Assembly (NCBI GenBank): GCA_964599235.1 | Contig: CAZRDX010000017.1 | Location: 62,001 to 126,000, forward strand | DNA: 64,000 bases | Direction of reading: 5' to 3' | Source: DRPN01 sp964599235 | GTDB taxonomy: Bacteria; Bacteroidota; Bacteroidia; Bacteroidales; VadinHA17 | Shown: one piece after another, positions 1 to 8,500 of the stretch | How positions within the stretch are numbered: the first letter of the stretch is position 1 | How the letters are laid out: each line of letters opens with the position of its first letter | Translations under genes and position numbers: made by a program | Notes under the pieces: model-generated | What the model saw: only the letters and a program-made list of their open reading frames with translations | Told to the model about the DNA's origin: nothing | The model's database searches: none

Positions 1-250
1 GATAACGCAACCCTTCCAGCGGCTCCACGGCAAGGATGAGATCGGCCTCACCCAGCGGGATCATGTCGGAATGGATGGGCTGGTCCGAAAGACGCAGGTG
101 GGAGTAGACCTCTCCGCCCTGTTGGCTCATGCCGTGGATCTCCGACTGTTTGATGAAAAGATCCTCCTTCACCGCTGCCAGTCCGATGACGGCAGCGATG
201 GAAAGGATGCCCTGACCGCCTACACCTGCGAGTATGATGTCCGTTTTCAT
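1..250 (-). CDS. iorB: Indolepyruvate ferredoxin oxidoreductase, beta subunit (partial)
   Basis: Only the N-terminal part (about 83 codons) lies in the window; the gene continues past base 1. The protein opens MKTDIILAGVGGQGILS, the glycine-rich start of the gamma-type domain of 2-oxoacid:ferredoxin oxidoreductases, and goes on with an SEIHGMSQQGG segment typical of IorB. Together with IorA it oxidatively decarboxylates aryl-pyruvates made by transamination of Trp, Phe and Tyr, giving aryl-acyl-CoA and reduced ferredoxin in the cytoplasm of anaerobes. The start lies 12 bp after the iorA stop, so the two are surely co-transcribed. Function is assigned from the motif and the neighbour; the C-terminal half is not visible. 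Confidence 0.9.
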   Translation of the reverse strand, partial: MKTDIILAGVGGQGILSIAAVIGLAAVKEDLFIKQSEIHGMSQQGGEVYSHLRLSDQPIHSDMIPLGEADLILAVEPLEGLRY

Positions 251-262
251 GGTTCTCTTTTT

Positions 263-1864
263 TCAGTTCCTGTTCTTTTTTCTGGCAGCGGCGATACGCA
301 CGCATTCCCTTCGTGCCACGATCACCGAGACGCCCTGGTAGGCCAGCTCCTCCCGCATCACCTTCACGTTCTCCTCATGGTGTTTCCTCAGGGGGATGAT
401 GGTGTGTAGGTGTTCTTTTTCCACGCCGAGACCCAGGCAGATCTGTTCGATCTTACCCAGTCCCGAGGGAGGCTGTCCTCCAGTCATGGCGGTGGCGTCG
501 TTGTCGGAGATGATGACCGTAACGGGCGAACGCTTATTGACGGCATCGAGCAGTCCGGTGATACCGGAGTGGGTGAAGGTGGAGTCGCCGATGACCGCCA
601 CGGCAGGGATGAGTCCCGCATCGGCGGCCCCCACGGCCATGGTGATGCTGGCCCCCATATCCACACAGGTGTTGATGGCGTTGTAGGGGGGCAGGGCTCC
701 CAGGGTATAACACCCTATGTCGGAGAAGACCCTGCCGCTGCCATAGGGTTCCATGGCCTCGTTGAGGGCTTTGTAGACATCGATATGGCCGCATCCCGCG
801 CAGAAGGAAGGGGGGCGGCCCACAGCCACCTCCGGTCTGGGCCGCGGATCGGGCAGGTCCAGCCCCAGCGCTTTTCCCACCTTCCAAGGGTCGAGCTCCC
901 CGTCGCGGGGCAGGGTGCCGTCCAGACGGCCGAGGATCACCGGCTCCCGGCGCGGCGGCATCCCCAACAGCATCTCTTCCACATAAGGATATCCCTCTTC
1001 CAGTACCACGATCTCGTCGCAACGATCAAAAAGCTCGCGGATCATCCGGTCCGGCAGAGGATAGTAAGAGATCTTCAGCAGATGGAAAGGCAGCTCGCCG
1101 GGAAAGTTCTCCCGCAGGTAGTTGTATGCCAGGCCGCAGGCGATCACTCCTTTTCTGCTGTCCGGATGGGCCAGGTAAGTATTGTGGCCTTCGGGGCGAT
1201 GGGCTTCTTCGATGAACAGGGGCCTGTCGGCCAGCAGCTGGCGGTATCTTTCCCGTGCGATGGACGGCAGGAGGATGAACTGTCTGGGGTTGCCGGGCAG
1301 ATGCAGCGGCCGGGGCGGCACGGGGGGCTGCGGCACCACCGCCGCCCGCGAATGGGCCAGACGTGTCACCAGCCGGACCAGCACCGGCACACCGAAGCGC
1401 TCGGAAAGGTCAAAGCCTTCCCGCACCATGTCGTAGGCCTCCTGCTGCGAGGATGGCTCCAGGACAGGGATCTGGGCGAAATGGCCGTAATAGCGGGAGT
1501 CCTGCTCGTTCTGCGAGGAGTGCATCGACGGGTCGTCGGCCACCACCACCAGCAGGCCACCGTTGATGCCGGTGATGGCGGCGTTCATGAAGGGGTCGGC
1601 CGCCACGTTGAGACCCACATGTTTCATGCAGACCATCGCCCGCCGCCCGGCATACGACATGCCGAGGGCAGCCTCCATGGCGGTCTTCTCGTTGGCCGAC
1701 CACTCCCGCACCACACCCGCCTCCGCGGCCCGGCCGGAAGCCCTCACATATTCCATGATCTCGGTGGAGGGTGTGCCGGGATAGGCATAACAACCTGATA
1801 CCCCGGCGTCGAGGGCGGCCTGCGCCACCGCCTCGTCACCCAGTAAGAACATTCTCTCATCCAT
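263..1864 (-). CDS. iorA: Indolepyruvate ferredoxin oxidoreductase, alpha subunit
   Basis: This 533-residue cytoplasmic protein is the thiamine-pyrophosphate subunit that decarboxylates indolepyruvate and related aryl-pyruvates. Visible features are the N-terminal pyruvate-binding (Pyr) domain with YAYPGTPSTEI near residues 26-36, the FCAGCGH motif at 354-360, and the TPP motif beginning GDSTFTHSG near 426 and ending near DND around 454. The C-terminus stops at a basic tail (RKKNRN). The ferredoxin-like domain with two [4Fe-4S] cysteine clusters found at the end of archaeal IorA is absent. The gene starts 27 bp after yjbQ and is followed by iorB, so the order is yjbQ-iorA-iorB. The assignment is firm; the exact 2-oxoacid preference is inferred from the family. 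Confidence 0.93.
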   Translation of the reverse strand: MDERMFLLGDEAVAQAALDAGVSGCYAYPGTPSTEIMEYVRASGRAAEAGVVREWSANEKTAMEAALGMSYAGRRAMVCMKHVGLNVAADPFMNAAITGINGGLLVVVADDPSMHSSQNEQDSRYYGHFAQIPVLEPSSQQEAYDMVREGFDLSERFGVPVLVRLVTRLAHSRAAVVPQPPVPPRPLHLPGNPRQFILLPSIARERYRQLLADRPLFIEEAHRPEGHNTYLAHPDSRKGVIACGLAYNYLRENFPGELPFHLLKISYYPLPDRMIRELFDRCDEIVVLEEGYPYVEEMLLGMPPRREPVILGRLDGTLPRDGELDPWKVGKALGLDLPDPRPRPEVAVGRPPSFCAGCGHIDVYKALNEAMEPYGSGRVFSDIGCYTLGALPPYNAINTCVDMGASITMAVGAADAGLIPAVAVIGDSTFTHSGITGLLDAVNKRSPVTVIISDNDATAMTGGQPPSGLGKIEQICLGLGVEKEHLHTIIPLRKHHEENVKVMREELAYQGVSVIVARRECVRIAAARKKNRN

Positions 1865-1891
1865 ATCTTGCCTGGTTTGTAACGGTTGTGT

Positions 1892-2308
1892 TCAATCCTC
1901 CCCCATCACGGTCACCACCAGGTGCCGCCGCCCCCCGTGCCGCCTGAACTCACAGAGATAGATCCCCTGCCACGTGCCCAGGTTCAGCCTTCCCCCCGTG
2001 ATGGGAATGGTCACCGATGCCCCCAGCAGCGAGGATTTGAGATGAGCGGGCATATCATCGCTGCCTTCCAGGGTATGCCGGTAACCGGGAAAATCTTCCG
2101 GGACCAGCTCGTCGAGGAAAGTCCTGAAATCCTCCCGCACCGTAGGATCGGCATTCTCGTTGAGCGTCAGGGCTGCCGAAGTGTGCTGAAGGAATACCTG
2201 CATCAGACCGGTACGAGGCAACTCCCCCACCCTCTCCGTCACCAGACGGGTGATGAGATGATATCCCGGAGGAAAGGGAGGAAGAACGATCTCCACCTGT
2301 CGGACCAT
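1892..2308 (-). CDS. yjbQ: YjbQ/UPF0047 family protein (secondary thiamine-phosphate synthase type)
   Basis: This 138-residue protein covers the whole UPF0047 fold. The conserved stretches are HTSAALTLNENADP near residues 41-54, the EGSDDMPAHLKSS segment, and GTWQGIYLCEFR near the C-terminus. Members of the family show weak thiamine-phosphate synthase activity and a metal/phosphate site, but their physiological role is not settled. It is the first gene of the operon with iorA-iorB; a thiamine link would be in keeping with TPP-dependent IorA, though that is inference. A TAGGTTTG -7 box lies only a few bases upstream, so the mRNA leader must be very short. Confidence 0.88.
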   Translation of the reverse strand: MVRQVEIVLPPFPPGYHLITRLVTERVGELPRTGLMQVFLQHTSAALTLNENADPTVREDFRTFLDELVPEDFPGYRHTLEGSDDMPAHLKSSLLGASVTIPITGGRLNLGTWQGIYLCEFRRHGGRRHLVVTVMGED

Positions 2309-2322
2309 GATCTTTTTTCTTT

Positions 2323-2330
2323 CAAACCTA
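2323..2330 (-). promoter_or_regulatory. -7 box (TAGGTTTG) of the yjbQ-iorAB operon
   Basis: On the minus strand the sequence reads TAGGTTTG, a perfect match to the Bacteroidota TAnnTTTG -7 element. It ends 14 bp before the yjbQ ATG. No good -33 TTTG is visible at the expected distance. Confidence 0.6.
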
Positions 2331-2366
2331 ACATTTTTTCAGAACTTTTCATCGCAGAAGATCACA

Positions 2367-4871
2367 ATGAAAAGGAAAAAATTGAGTTTATTTGGGAAAG
2401 TGCTCCGGTCCATGGACAAACGTTGTTCGGTCTTTTTTCTAGTGTTCTTGCTGTGGGGGATACCGCTGATGCTTTCCGCACAGGGAGAGGCGATCCTGCG
2501 GGGTGTGGTGGTTGATCCCGAGGGGGAAGCCCTGCCGGGGGTCCATGTACACCGGGCCGGGGACCGGAGCGGAACAGCCACGGACAACCAGGGACGATTC
2601 TCTTTGACCTTGCCTGCCGGTGACTCGATCACAGTGGTGTTCACCTCGATAGGTTATCAGAAGACCGTCCGTCGTCTCCTTATGCATCCGGGTGAAGAGA
2701 AAGATCTTCGTGTGACGCTTTCTCACGCGGTCAACCCGATCGAGGAAGTGAAGGTGGAGACCCGGCGTCAGCAGGAGGGGACGATGCGTCAGGTGGAGAT
2801 ACGCGACCTGGGCACCCTCCCTTCGGCCACCGGCTCGCTGGAGGCGCTCCTCAAGACCTTACCGGGGGTGAGCTCACGCAACGAGCTCAGCAGCCAGTAC
2901 TCGGTCAGAGGGGGTAACTTTGACGAGAACCTCGTCTACATCAACGATGTGGAGATCTACCGTCCTTTTCTCGTCAGGAGCGGCCGTCAGGAAGGACTGA
3001 GCGTCATCAACACCGACCTGGTGGAGGGTGTGCGTTTTTCGGCGGGAGGTTTTGCGGCCCGTTATGGCGACAGGATGTCGTCGGTGCTGGACATCACCTA
3101 CAAAACGCCGGAAAGCTGGCAGGGGAGCGTGACGGCCAGTCTGCTGGGTGGCGGCGGACATCTGGAAGGACGCAGCCGCAACGGCAAGGCTTCCCTCCTG
3201 ATAGGAGCAAGATACAAGACCAACCGCTATCTGCTCAACAGTCTCGAGACCGAAGGGGAGTACAAACCCAATTTCGGGGATCTTCAGGGTCTCTTCACCT
3301 GGAAGGCCAGTCGGTCGGTCTCGCTCGAGGTCCTGGGCAACCTTGCGCTCAACCGTTACCGTTTCGTGCCGGTGGAGAGAGAGACCGCTTTCGGGACCGT
3401 CCGGGATGCCGTGGCCCTCCATGTTTATTACGAAGGTCAGGAAGATGACCGCTTCCACACCATGATGGGAGCTTTCACGGTCGACTGGCATCCCGTGCCG
3501 CAGCGCAGGATGAAATGGATCGTCTCGGCTTACCGTACCTACGAGGAAGAGAACTACGACATCCACGGCTACTACCTGCTGAACGCCCTGGACAAGCGCA
3601 TGGGTTCCAAAACGTTCGGCGACAGCATCATGAACATCGGCATCGGCAGTTTTCTGCAGCATGCCCGTAACCGGCTGGACGGCCGGATCTGGTCACTGCG
3701 GTATCTGGGGACAGCAAAACGGGGAACACATCTTCTCCGGTGGGGCATAACGGGCAAATACGAGTTGTTCGATGACCATTTGCGGGAATGGGTGCTGCAA
3801 GACTCGGCAGGCTACTCGCTCCCATACGACGGCCGTGAGGTCAATCTTTTTTATACCGTCTTGGGCGACAACAGGATGAGCTCGGCACGCATCACCGGAT
3901 ACCTGGAGGACCAGCTCACCTGGCACCCCGACAGCATGGTGGTACGTCTGGAAGGAGGCGTACGGTTCCATTACTGGAGTTTCAACGGACAGGTATTGTT
4001 GAGTCCCCGGGCAATACTGTTGTTCAGCCGTCGTCCGGATGCTTCCTGGAGCTGGCACCTGGCCGGCGGGCTGTACGACCAGCCCCCACTTTACAAGGAG
4101 GCCCGGCGCCCCGACGGCAGCATTAACCCCGACGTACGGGCCCAGCGTTCCTGGCACGTGGTGCTGGGCAGCGACCATCATTTCCGGGCCTGGGGACGGC
4201 CCTTCCTCTGGACCAGCGAACTCTACTACAAGGGAATGAAGAAGCTCATCCCCTATTTCATGGACAACGTCCGCCTCGTATACACAGGTGTGAACCAGGC
4301 ACGTGGAAGAGCTTACGGCCTCGACCTCAAAGTGAACGGTGAGTTCGTCAAGGGAGTCGACTCGTGGGCCAGCCTCTCCCTGATGCATACTGTCGAGGAC
4401 GTTATCGGCGACCGGTATACCGACCGGGAAGGCAACACCATCCGGCCCGGCTACTATCCCCGTCCCACCGACCAACTGATCAACTTCGGCATGTCTTTCC
4501 AGGATTATCTGCCCGGCAATCCCTCTTTCCGGATGCATCTGACCCTCTACTATGCCACCGGACTGCCCGTACGCCCCCCCTATACCGGCCGTTTCGACCA
4601 GTATTTCCGCATGCCGGCCTATCACCGTGTGGACATCGGTTTTTCCAAGGATCTTGTGAAAAAACGCCACGGAAAGAACGAGAAACTGGCCGGACACTTC
4701 CGTGCCCTTCGCCTGGAACTCGATATTTTTAACCTCTTCGGCGTCAACAACACCATCTCCTACCTCTGGGTACAGACCGTGAACAACCTCTCCCACGAGT
4801 CGGCCTGGTATGCTGTCCCCAACTACCTGACTGGCAGAAGGATCAATCTCAAGGTCTCAGCTGCTTTCTGA
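2367..4871 (+). CDS. TonB-dependent receptor with N-terminal carboxypeptidase-regulatory-like domain
   Basis: This outer-membrane receptor of about 834 residues has a signal peptide ending near LMLSAQG. A CarboxypepD_reg-like beta-sandwich follows (starting ILRGVVVDPEGEALPGVHV), then a plug domain (LEALLKTLPGVSSRNELSSQYSVRGGNFDENLVYINDVEIYRP region) and a long beta-barrel ending in the aromatic-terminated INLKVSAAF. Such proteins import a bound ligand using TonB energy. No SusD partner gene lies next to it, so the ligand is unknown. The reading frame is open back to 2307, but that start would sit against the divergent yjbQ start. ATG 2367 is chosen; ATG 2412 (MDKRCSV) also gives a clean signal peptide. 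Confidence 0.87.
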   Translation: MKRKKLSLFGKVLRSMDKRCSVFFLVFLLWGIPLMLSAQGEAILRGVVVDPEGEALPGVHVHRAGDRSGTATDNQGRFSLTLPAGDSITVVFTSIGYQKTVRRLLMHPGEEKDLRVTLSHAVNPIEEVKVETRRQQEGTMRQVEIRDLGTLPSATGSLEALLKTLPGVSSRNELSSQYSVRGGNFDENLVYINDVEIYRPFLVRSGRQEGLSVINTDLVEGVRFSAGGFAARYGDRMSSVLDITYKTPESWQGSVTASLLGGGGHLEGRSRNGKASLLIGARYKTNRYLLNSLETEGEYKPNFGDLQGLFTWKASRSVSLEVLGNLALNRYRFVPVERETAFGTVRDAVALHVYYEGQEDDRFHTMMGAFTVDWHPVPQRRMKWIVSAYRTYEEENYDIHGYYLLNALDKRMGSKTFGDSIMNIGIGSFLQHARNRLDGRIWSLRYLGTAKRGTHLLRWGITGKYELFDDHLREWVLQDSAGYSLPYDGREVNLFYTVLGDNRMSSARITGYLEDQLTWHPDSMVVRLEGGVRFHYWSFNGQVLLSPRAILLFSRRPDASWSWHLAGGLYDQPPLYKEARRPDGSINPDVRAQRSWHVVLGSDHHFRAWGRPFLWTSELYYKGMKKLIPYFMDNVRLVYTGVNQARGRAYGLDLKVNGEFVKGVDSWASLSLMHTVEDVIGDRYTDREGNTIRPGYYPRPTDQLINFGMSFQDYLPGNPSFRMHLTLYYATGLPVRPPYTGRFDQYFRMPAYHRVDIGFSKDLVKKRHGKNEKLAGHFRALRLELDIFNLFGVNNTISYLWVQTVNNLSHESAWYAVPNYLTGRRINLKVSAAF

Positions 4872-5221
4872 CCTTCATCCCCACCCTACGTAAACCGCTC
4901 AGTAGATAACTACGTAGATAAATTTTTCACACATCATCATAACACACTGTCTAACTTTCCATTAAAAAACCATAAACAATCCGGAACACATAAACCTTAT
5001 GCAAAACCTGTAAAAATCTCTTCCATTTACACCTATTATTTAACTGATCATCTGAAACATACGAAAACAAAACCTCCCAACAACCCTGTCAATAATCCTG
5101 CACAGCGGAAGTGCATCCGCATCAAAGAAAAAACTTCTTCTCCTTATCACGGATTTTACGCTAATTTCCTACTTTTACATCTTCCAAAAACATAAAAGCG
5201 AAACCATAAAAGAAGAACACC
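4872..5221 (+). other. 350-bp intergenic region between the TonB receptor and rocD
   Basis: No coding sequence is credible here. The region is AT-rich compared with its neighbours. It holds a triplet of 12-bp units near its left end (listed separately), a small GCGGA/TCCGC inverted repeat around 5106-5121 with no T-run, and a possible -7 box, TACTTTTA at 5170-5177, about 45 bp before the rocD ATG. Confidence 0.6.
4886..4921 (+). repeat. Three tandem 12-bp units based on CTACGTAG (array 1)
   Basis: Three consecutive 12-mers are present: CTACGTAAACCG, CTCAGTAGATAA and CTACGTAGATAA. The core CTACGTAG is an 8-bp palindrome. The last unit is identical to the last unit of a second array at 41885-41920. 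The array begins 14 bp after the TonB receptor stop codon. Confidence 0.6.
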
Positions 5222-6436
5222 ATGACGTCGAAGTATTTCATTGATCTTGAGGACAAGTACGGTGCGCACAACTACCATCCTCTTCCGGTGGTGCTGGACC
5301 GCGGGGAGGGTGTCCACGTCTGGGATGTGGAAGGCAAGCGCTATTTCGATTTCCTGTCGGCTTATTCGGCAGTCAACCAGGGTCACTGTCATCCGAAGAT
5401 CGTGGGGGCCCTGACCGAACAGGCCAGGAAACTGACCCTGACCTCCCGTGCCTTTTACAACAGTGCCCTGGGTGAATATGAGAAATACATCACCGAATAT
5501 TTCGGTTACGACAAGGTGCTTCCGATGAACACCGGCGCCGAGGGGGACGAGACGGCACTGAAGCTGTGCCGCAAGTGGGCTTACAAGGTGAAGGGCATCC
5601 CGGAGAACCAGGCCAAGATCATCGCCTGCGAAGGGAACTTCCACGGGCGGACCATCACCATCATCTCGATGTCCACCGACCCCGATGCCCGCAACGATTT
5701 CGGGCCTTACACCCCGGGGTTTGAGATCATTCCCTACAATGACCTGGAAGCTCTGGAGCGTGTTCTGGAGTCGGATCCCAACATCGCGGGGTTCCTTGTC
5801 GAGCCCATCCAGGGAGAAGCGGGGGTATATGTCCCCGACGAAGGTTATCTCAAGGGTGCATATGAGCTGTGCAGGAAGCACAATGTCCTCTTCATCGCCG
5901 ACGAGGTACAGACGGGCATTGCCCGCACGGGCAAGATGCTGGCCTGCGACCATGAGGGGGTACGTCCCGACATCCTGATCCTGGGCAAGGCGCTCTCCGG
6001 TGGGGTCTATCCCATCTCGGCCGTGCTGGCCGACGACGAGATCATGCTCACCATCAAGCCGGGAGAACACGGCTCCACCTTCGGCGGCAACCCCATCGCC
6101 GCCCGCGTGGGCATCGCCGCCCTGGAGGTGGTGAAAGAGGAGCACCTCGCCGACAACGCCGCCCGTCTGGGTGAGATCTTCCGCAAAGAGATGGAAAGCA
6201 TCCGGTCGGACATGATCGAGCTGGTGCGCGGCAAAGGCCTCCTCAACGCCGTGGTGGTACGGCCCAAGAACGGCAAGACCGCCTGGGATGTGTGCGTCAC
6301 AATGAAAGAGAACGGACTCATCGCCAAACCCACCCACGACCACATCATCCGCTTCGCCCCGCCGCTGGTCATCACCGAAGAACAGCTGTACGAGGCGATC
6401 GACATCATCCAGCGGTCGTTCAAAGAGTTCGAATAA
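5222..6436 (+). CDS. rocD: Ornithine--oxo-acid transaminase
   Basis: This 404-residue cytoplasmic class-III PLP aminotransferase moves the delta-amino group of ornithine to 2-oxoglutarate, giving glutamate 5-semialdehyde and glutamate. The N-terminus SKYFIDLEDKYGAHNYHPLPV and the FLSAYSAVNQGHCHP segment are those of ornithine aminotransferase rather than acetylornithine aminotransferase. The PLP lysine sits in LGKALSGG near residue 256, preceded by the DEVQTGIARTG motif. Length fits the family. It lies 16 bp ahead of the M13 peptidase gene, so co-transcription is likely and suggests arginine/ornithine catabolism next to peptide breakdown (inference). Confidence 0.93.
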   Translation: MTSKYFIDLEDKYGAHNYHPLPVVLDRGEGVHVWDVEGKRYFDFLSAYSAVNQGHCHPKIVGALTEQARKLTLTSRAFYNSALGEYEKYITEYFGYDKVLPMNTGAEGDETALKLCRKWAYKVKGIPENQAKIIACEGNFHGRTITIISMSTDPDARNDFGPYTPGFEIIPYNDLEALERVLESDPNIAGFLVEPIQGEAGVYVPDEGYLKGAYELCRKHNVLFIADEVQTGIARTGKMLACDHEGVRPDILILGKALSGGVYPISAVLADDEIMLTIKPGEHGSTFGGNPIAARVGIAALEVVKEEHLADNAARLGEIFRKEMESIRSDMIELVRGKGLLNAVVVRPKNGKTAWDVCVTMKENGLIAKPTHDHIIRFAPPLVITEEQLYEAIDIIQRSFKEFE

Positions 6437-6451
6437 GACACACGACACAAC

Positions 6452-8485
6452 ATGCAGAAACTGAAACTCATCACCGCACTCCTGCTCACCGCAGGAGTGT
6501 TTTTTTCTTGTGACCATATGAAAGAAGGGAAAGAGAAGGCACTCAACCCGGCGGATCTGGATACGACGGTGCGTCCGCAGGAGGATTTCTACCTGTATGC
6601 CAACGGCGGCTGGATACGGCGGCATCCGCTGCCGCCGGACAAGAGCCGTTACGGCACCTTTGACGAGCTGCAGGAACAGAATGACGAGCGGCTGCGCCGT
6701 CTCATCGATGAGATGGAGCATGCCGGTCATCCTGCCGGCTCCGAGGCGCGGAAGATCAGCGACTTCTTCCTCTCGGGCATGGACACCGTTGCCATCGATG
6801 TGGCGGGCTTGCAGCCCCTCGAGCCGCTGCTGGCTGCCGCCGGCAGCGTGAAAAGCCCCGCCGATGTGATGACTGTGGCTGCCCTCCTTCACCGGCAGGG
6901 ACTGTCCGTGCTCTTCGCCTTCTACGGCAGCCTCGACCCGGGCAACAGTACGCAGGTGATCGCTCACCTGGGTCAGGGCGGGCTGGGCATGACCGACCGC
7001 GACTATTACCTTTCCGACGATCCCCGCTCCCGGAACATGCGGGAGGCCTACGACCGTTTCATACGGGAGGCCTTCCTCCTGCTGGGACATGACAGTACGG
7101 CGGCAGCGGATGCCGCCCGCAGGATCCTCGCCCTCGAGACCAAGCTTGCCCGCGCCTCCATGACCCGTCTGGAACGCCGGGACCCGCTGAAGACCTATCA
7201 CAAGAAAACAGGGGAAGACCTTCTGACCGCCACACCCGGCATTCCCTGGGCCCTTTTCTTTGACAGCCTGCATATGTCGCTGCCGGCAGAGATCAACGTC
7301 ACCCAGCCGCTCTTCTTCGACGAACTGGAACAACTGCTGGAACAAACACCGCCGGCCACCTGGCGCGATTATCTCACCTGGCACGTGATCAGGTCGATGG
7401 CCCCCTATCTTTCCGCGCCGTTCGAGAAGGCCCATTTCGAGTTCTACGGCCGTGTGGTGCGGGGTGCCGAGGTGATGGAACCCCGCTGGAAACGGGTGCT
7501 CCATGCCCTCAATGATGCCATGGGAGAAGCACTGGGCAAGATGTACGTGGAACGCTTTTTCCCGCCCCGCGACAAGGAGGCCATGGTGCAGCTGGTCACC
7601 CACCTCAAGGAAGCCTTCGCCGGACGTATCCGCCGGGCCGCCTGGATGAGCGACACCACCCGGGAAAAAGCTCTGGAAAAACTGAAGGCCATGAACTTCA
7701 AGATCGGCTACCCCGACAAATGGAGGGACTACTCCTCCCTGGAGACAGAACGGACAGACTATGCCGGGAACATCCTGCGTGCCGGGGCTTTCAATTTCGA
7801 ATACATGAAAGACAAGATCGGCAAGCCGCGCGATCCTGACGAGTGGCTGATGACCCCGCAGACGGTCAACGCTTACAACAGTCCCACGCGCAACGAGATC
7901 TGTTTCCCTGCCGGCATCCTGCAGCCGCCGTTCTACTATCCCGGTGCCGACGAGGCGGTCAACTACGGTGCCATCGGTGTGGTCATCGGCCACGAGATGA
8001 CCCATGGCTTCGACGACAAAGGCCGTCTGTACGACAAAGAGGGCAATCTGCACGACTGGTGGTCGCAGGAGGATGCGGAGAACTTCCGCAAACGGGCAGA
8101 GGTCTTGGTCAGGCAGTTCGATGCTTTTGTCGTGGCCGACACGGTCCATGCCGACGGACGTCTGACGCTGGGCGAGAACATTGCCGACCTGGGGGGACTG
8201 AACATCGCCTGGGACGCTTTCCTTCAGGCCACGGCCGGCCGTGAGCAGCCTGCCATCAGCGGCTTCACCCCCGCACAGCGTTTCTTCCTGGCCTATGCAC
8301 ATATCTGGGCCCAGAACATACGCAGGGAGGAGATCCTGCGCCGTACCAAGGAGGACGTGCATTCGTTGGGACGCTTCCGTGTCAACGGCCCCCTGCGCAA
8401 CCTGCAGCCCTTCCTCGACGCTTTCAATGTAAAACCGGGTGACCCGATGTACCTGCCGCCGGAAGAACGTGCTGCCATCTGGTAG
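6452..8485 (+). CDS. M13 family metallopeptidase (neprilysin/PepO-like lipoprotein)
   Basis: This 677-residue zinc endopeptidase has a lipoprotein signal peptide ending in the lipobox FFSC near residue 20, so it is probably anchored in the envelope. The N-terminal half is the M13_N helical domain (beginning RPQEDFYLYANGGW). The catalytic domain has the zinc motif HEMTH preceded by VVIG, and the third zinc ligand lies in ENIADLGG. The C-terminus ends PPEERAAIW, close to the usual CxxW end but with Ala in place of the Cys. Members cleave short peptides on the amino side of hydrophobic residues. It follows rocD closely and precedes an S15-type hydrolase by 15 bp. Confidence 0.92.
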   Translation: MQKLKLITALLLTAGVFFSCDHMKEGKEKALNPADLDTTVRPQEDFYLYANGGWIRRHPLPPDKSRYGTFDELQEQNDERLRRLIDEMEHAGHPAGSEARKISDFFLSGMDTVAIDVAGLQPLEPLLAAAGSVKSPADVMTVAALLHRQGLSVLFAFYGSLDPGNSTQVIAHLGQGGLGMTDRDYYLSDDPRSRNMREAYDRFIREAFLLLGHDSTAAADAARRILALETKLARASMTRLERRDPLKTYHKKTGEDLLTATPGIPWALFFDSLHMSLPAEINVTQPLFFDELEQLLEQTPPATWRDYLTWHVIRSMAPYLSAPFEKAHFEFYGRVVRGAEVMEPRWKRVLHALNDAMGEALGKMYVERFFPPRDKEAMVQLVTHLKEAFAGRIRRAAWMSDTTREKALEKLKAMNFKIGYPDKWRDYSSLETERTDYAGNILRAGAFNFEYMKDKIGKPRDPDEWLMTPQTVNAYNSPTRNEICFPAGILQPPFYYPGADEAVNYGAIGVVIGHEMTHGFDDKGRLYDKEGNLHDWWSQEDAENFRKRAEVLVRQFDAFVVADTVHADGRLTLGENIADLGGLNIAWDAFLQATAGREQPAISGFTPAQRFFLAYAHIWAQNIRREEILRRTKEDVHSLGRFRVNGPLRNLQPFLDAFNVKPGDPMYLPPEERAAIW

Positions 8486-8500
8486 ACAAAAAAGAGAGCC

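Noticed and set aside
410..1798. A 462-codon open frame on the plus strand
   Set aside because: It is the antisense shadow of iorA.
5106..5121. GCGGA/TCCGC inverted repeat as a terminator
   Set aside because: The stem is only 5 bp and no T-run follows on either strand.
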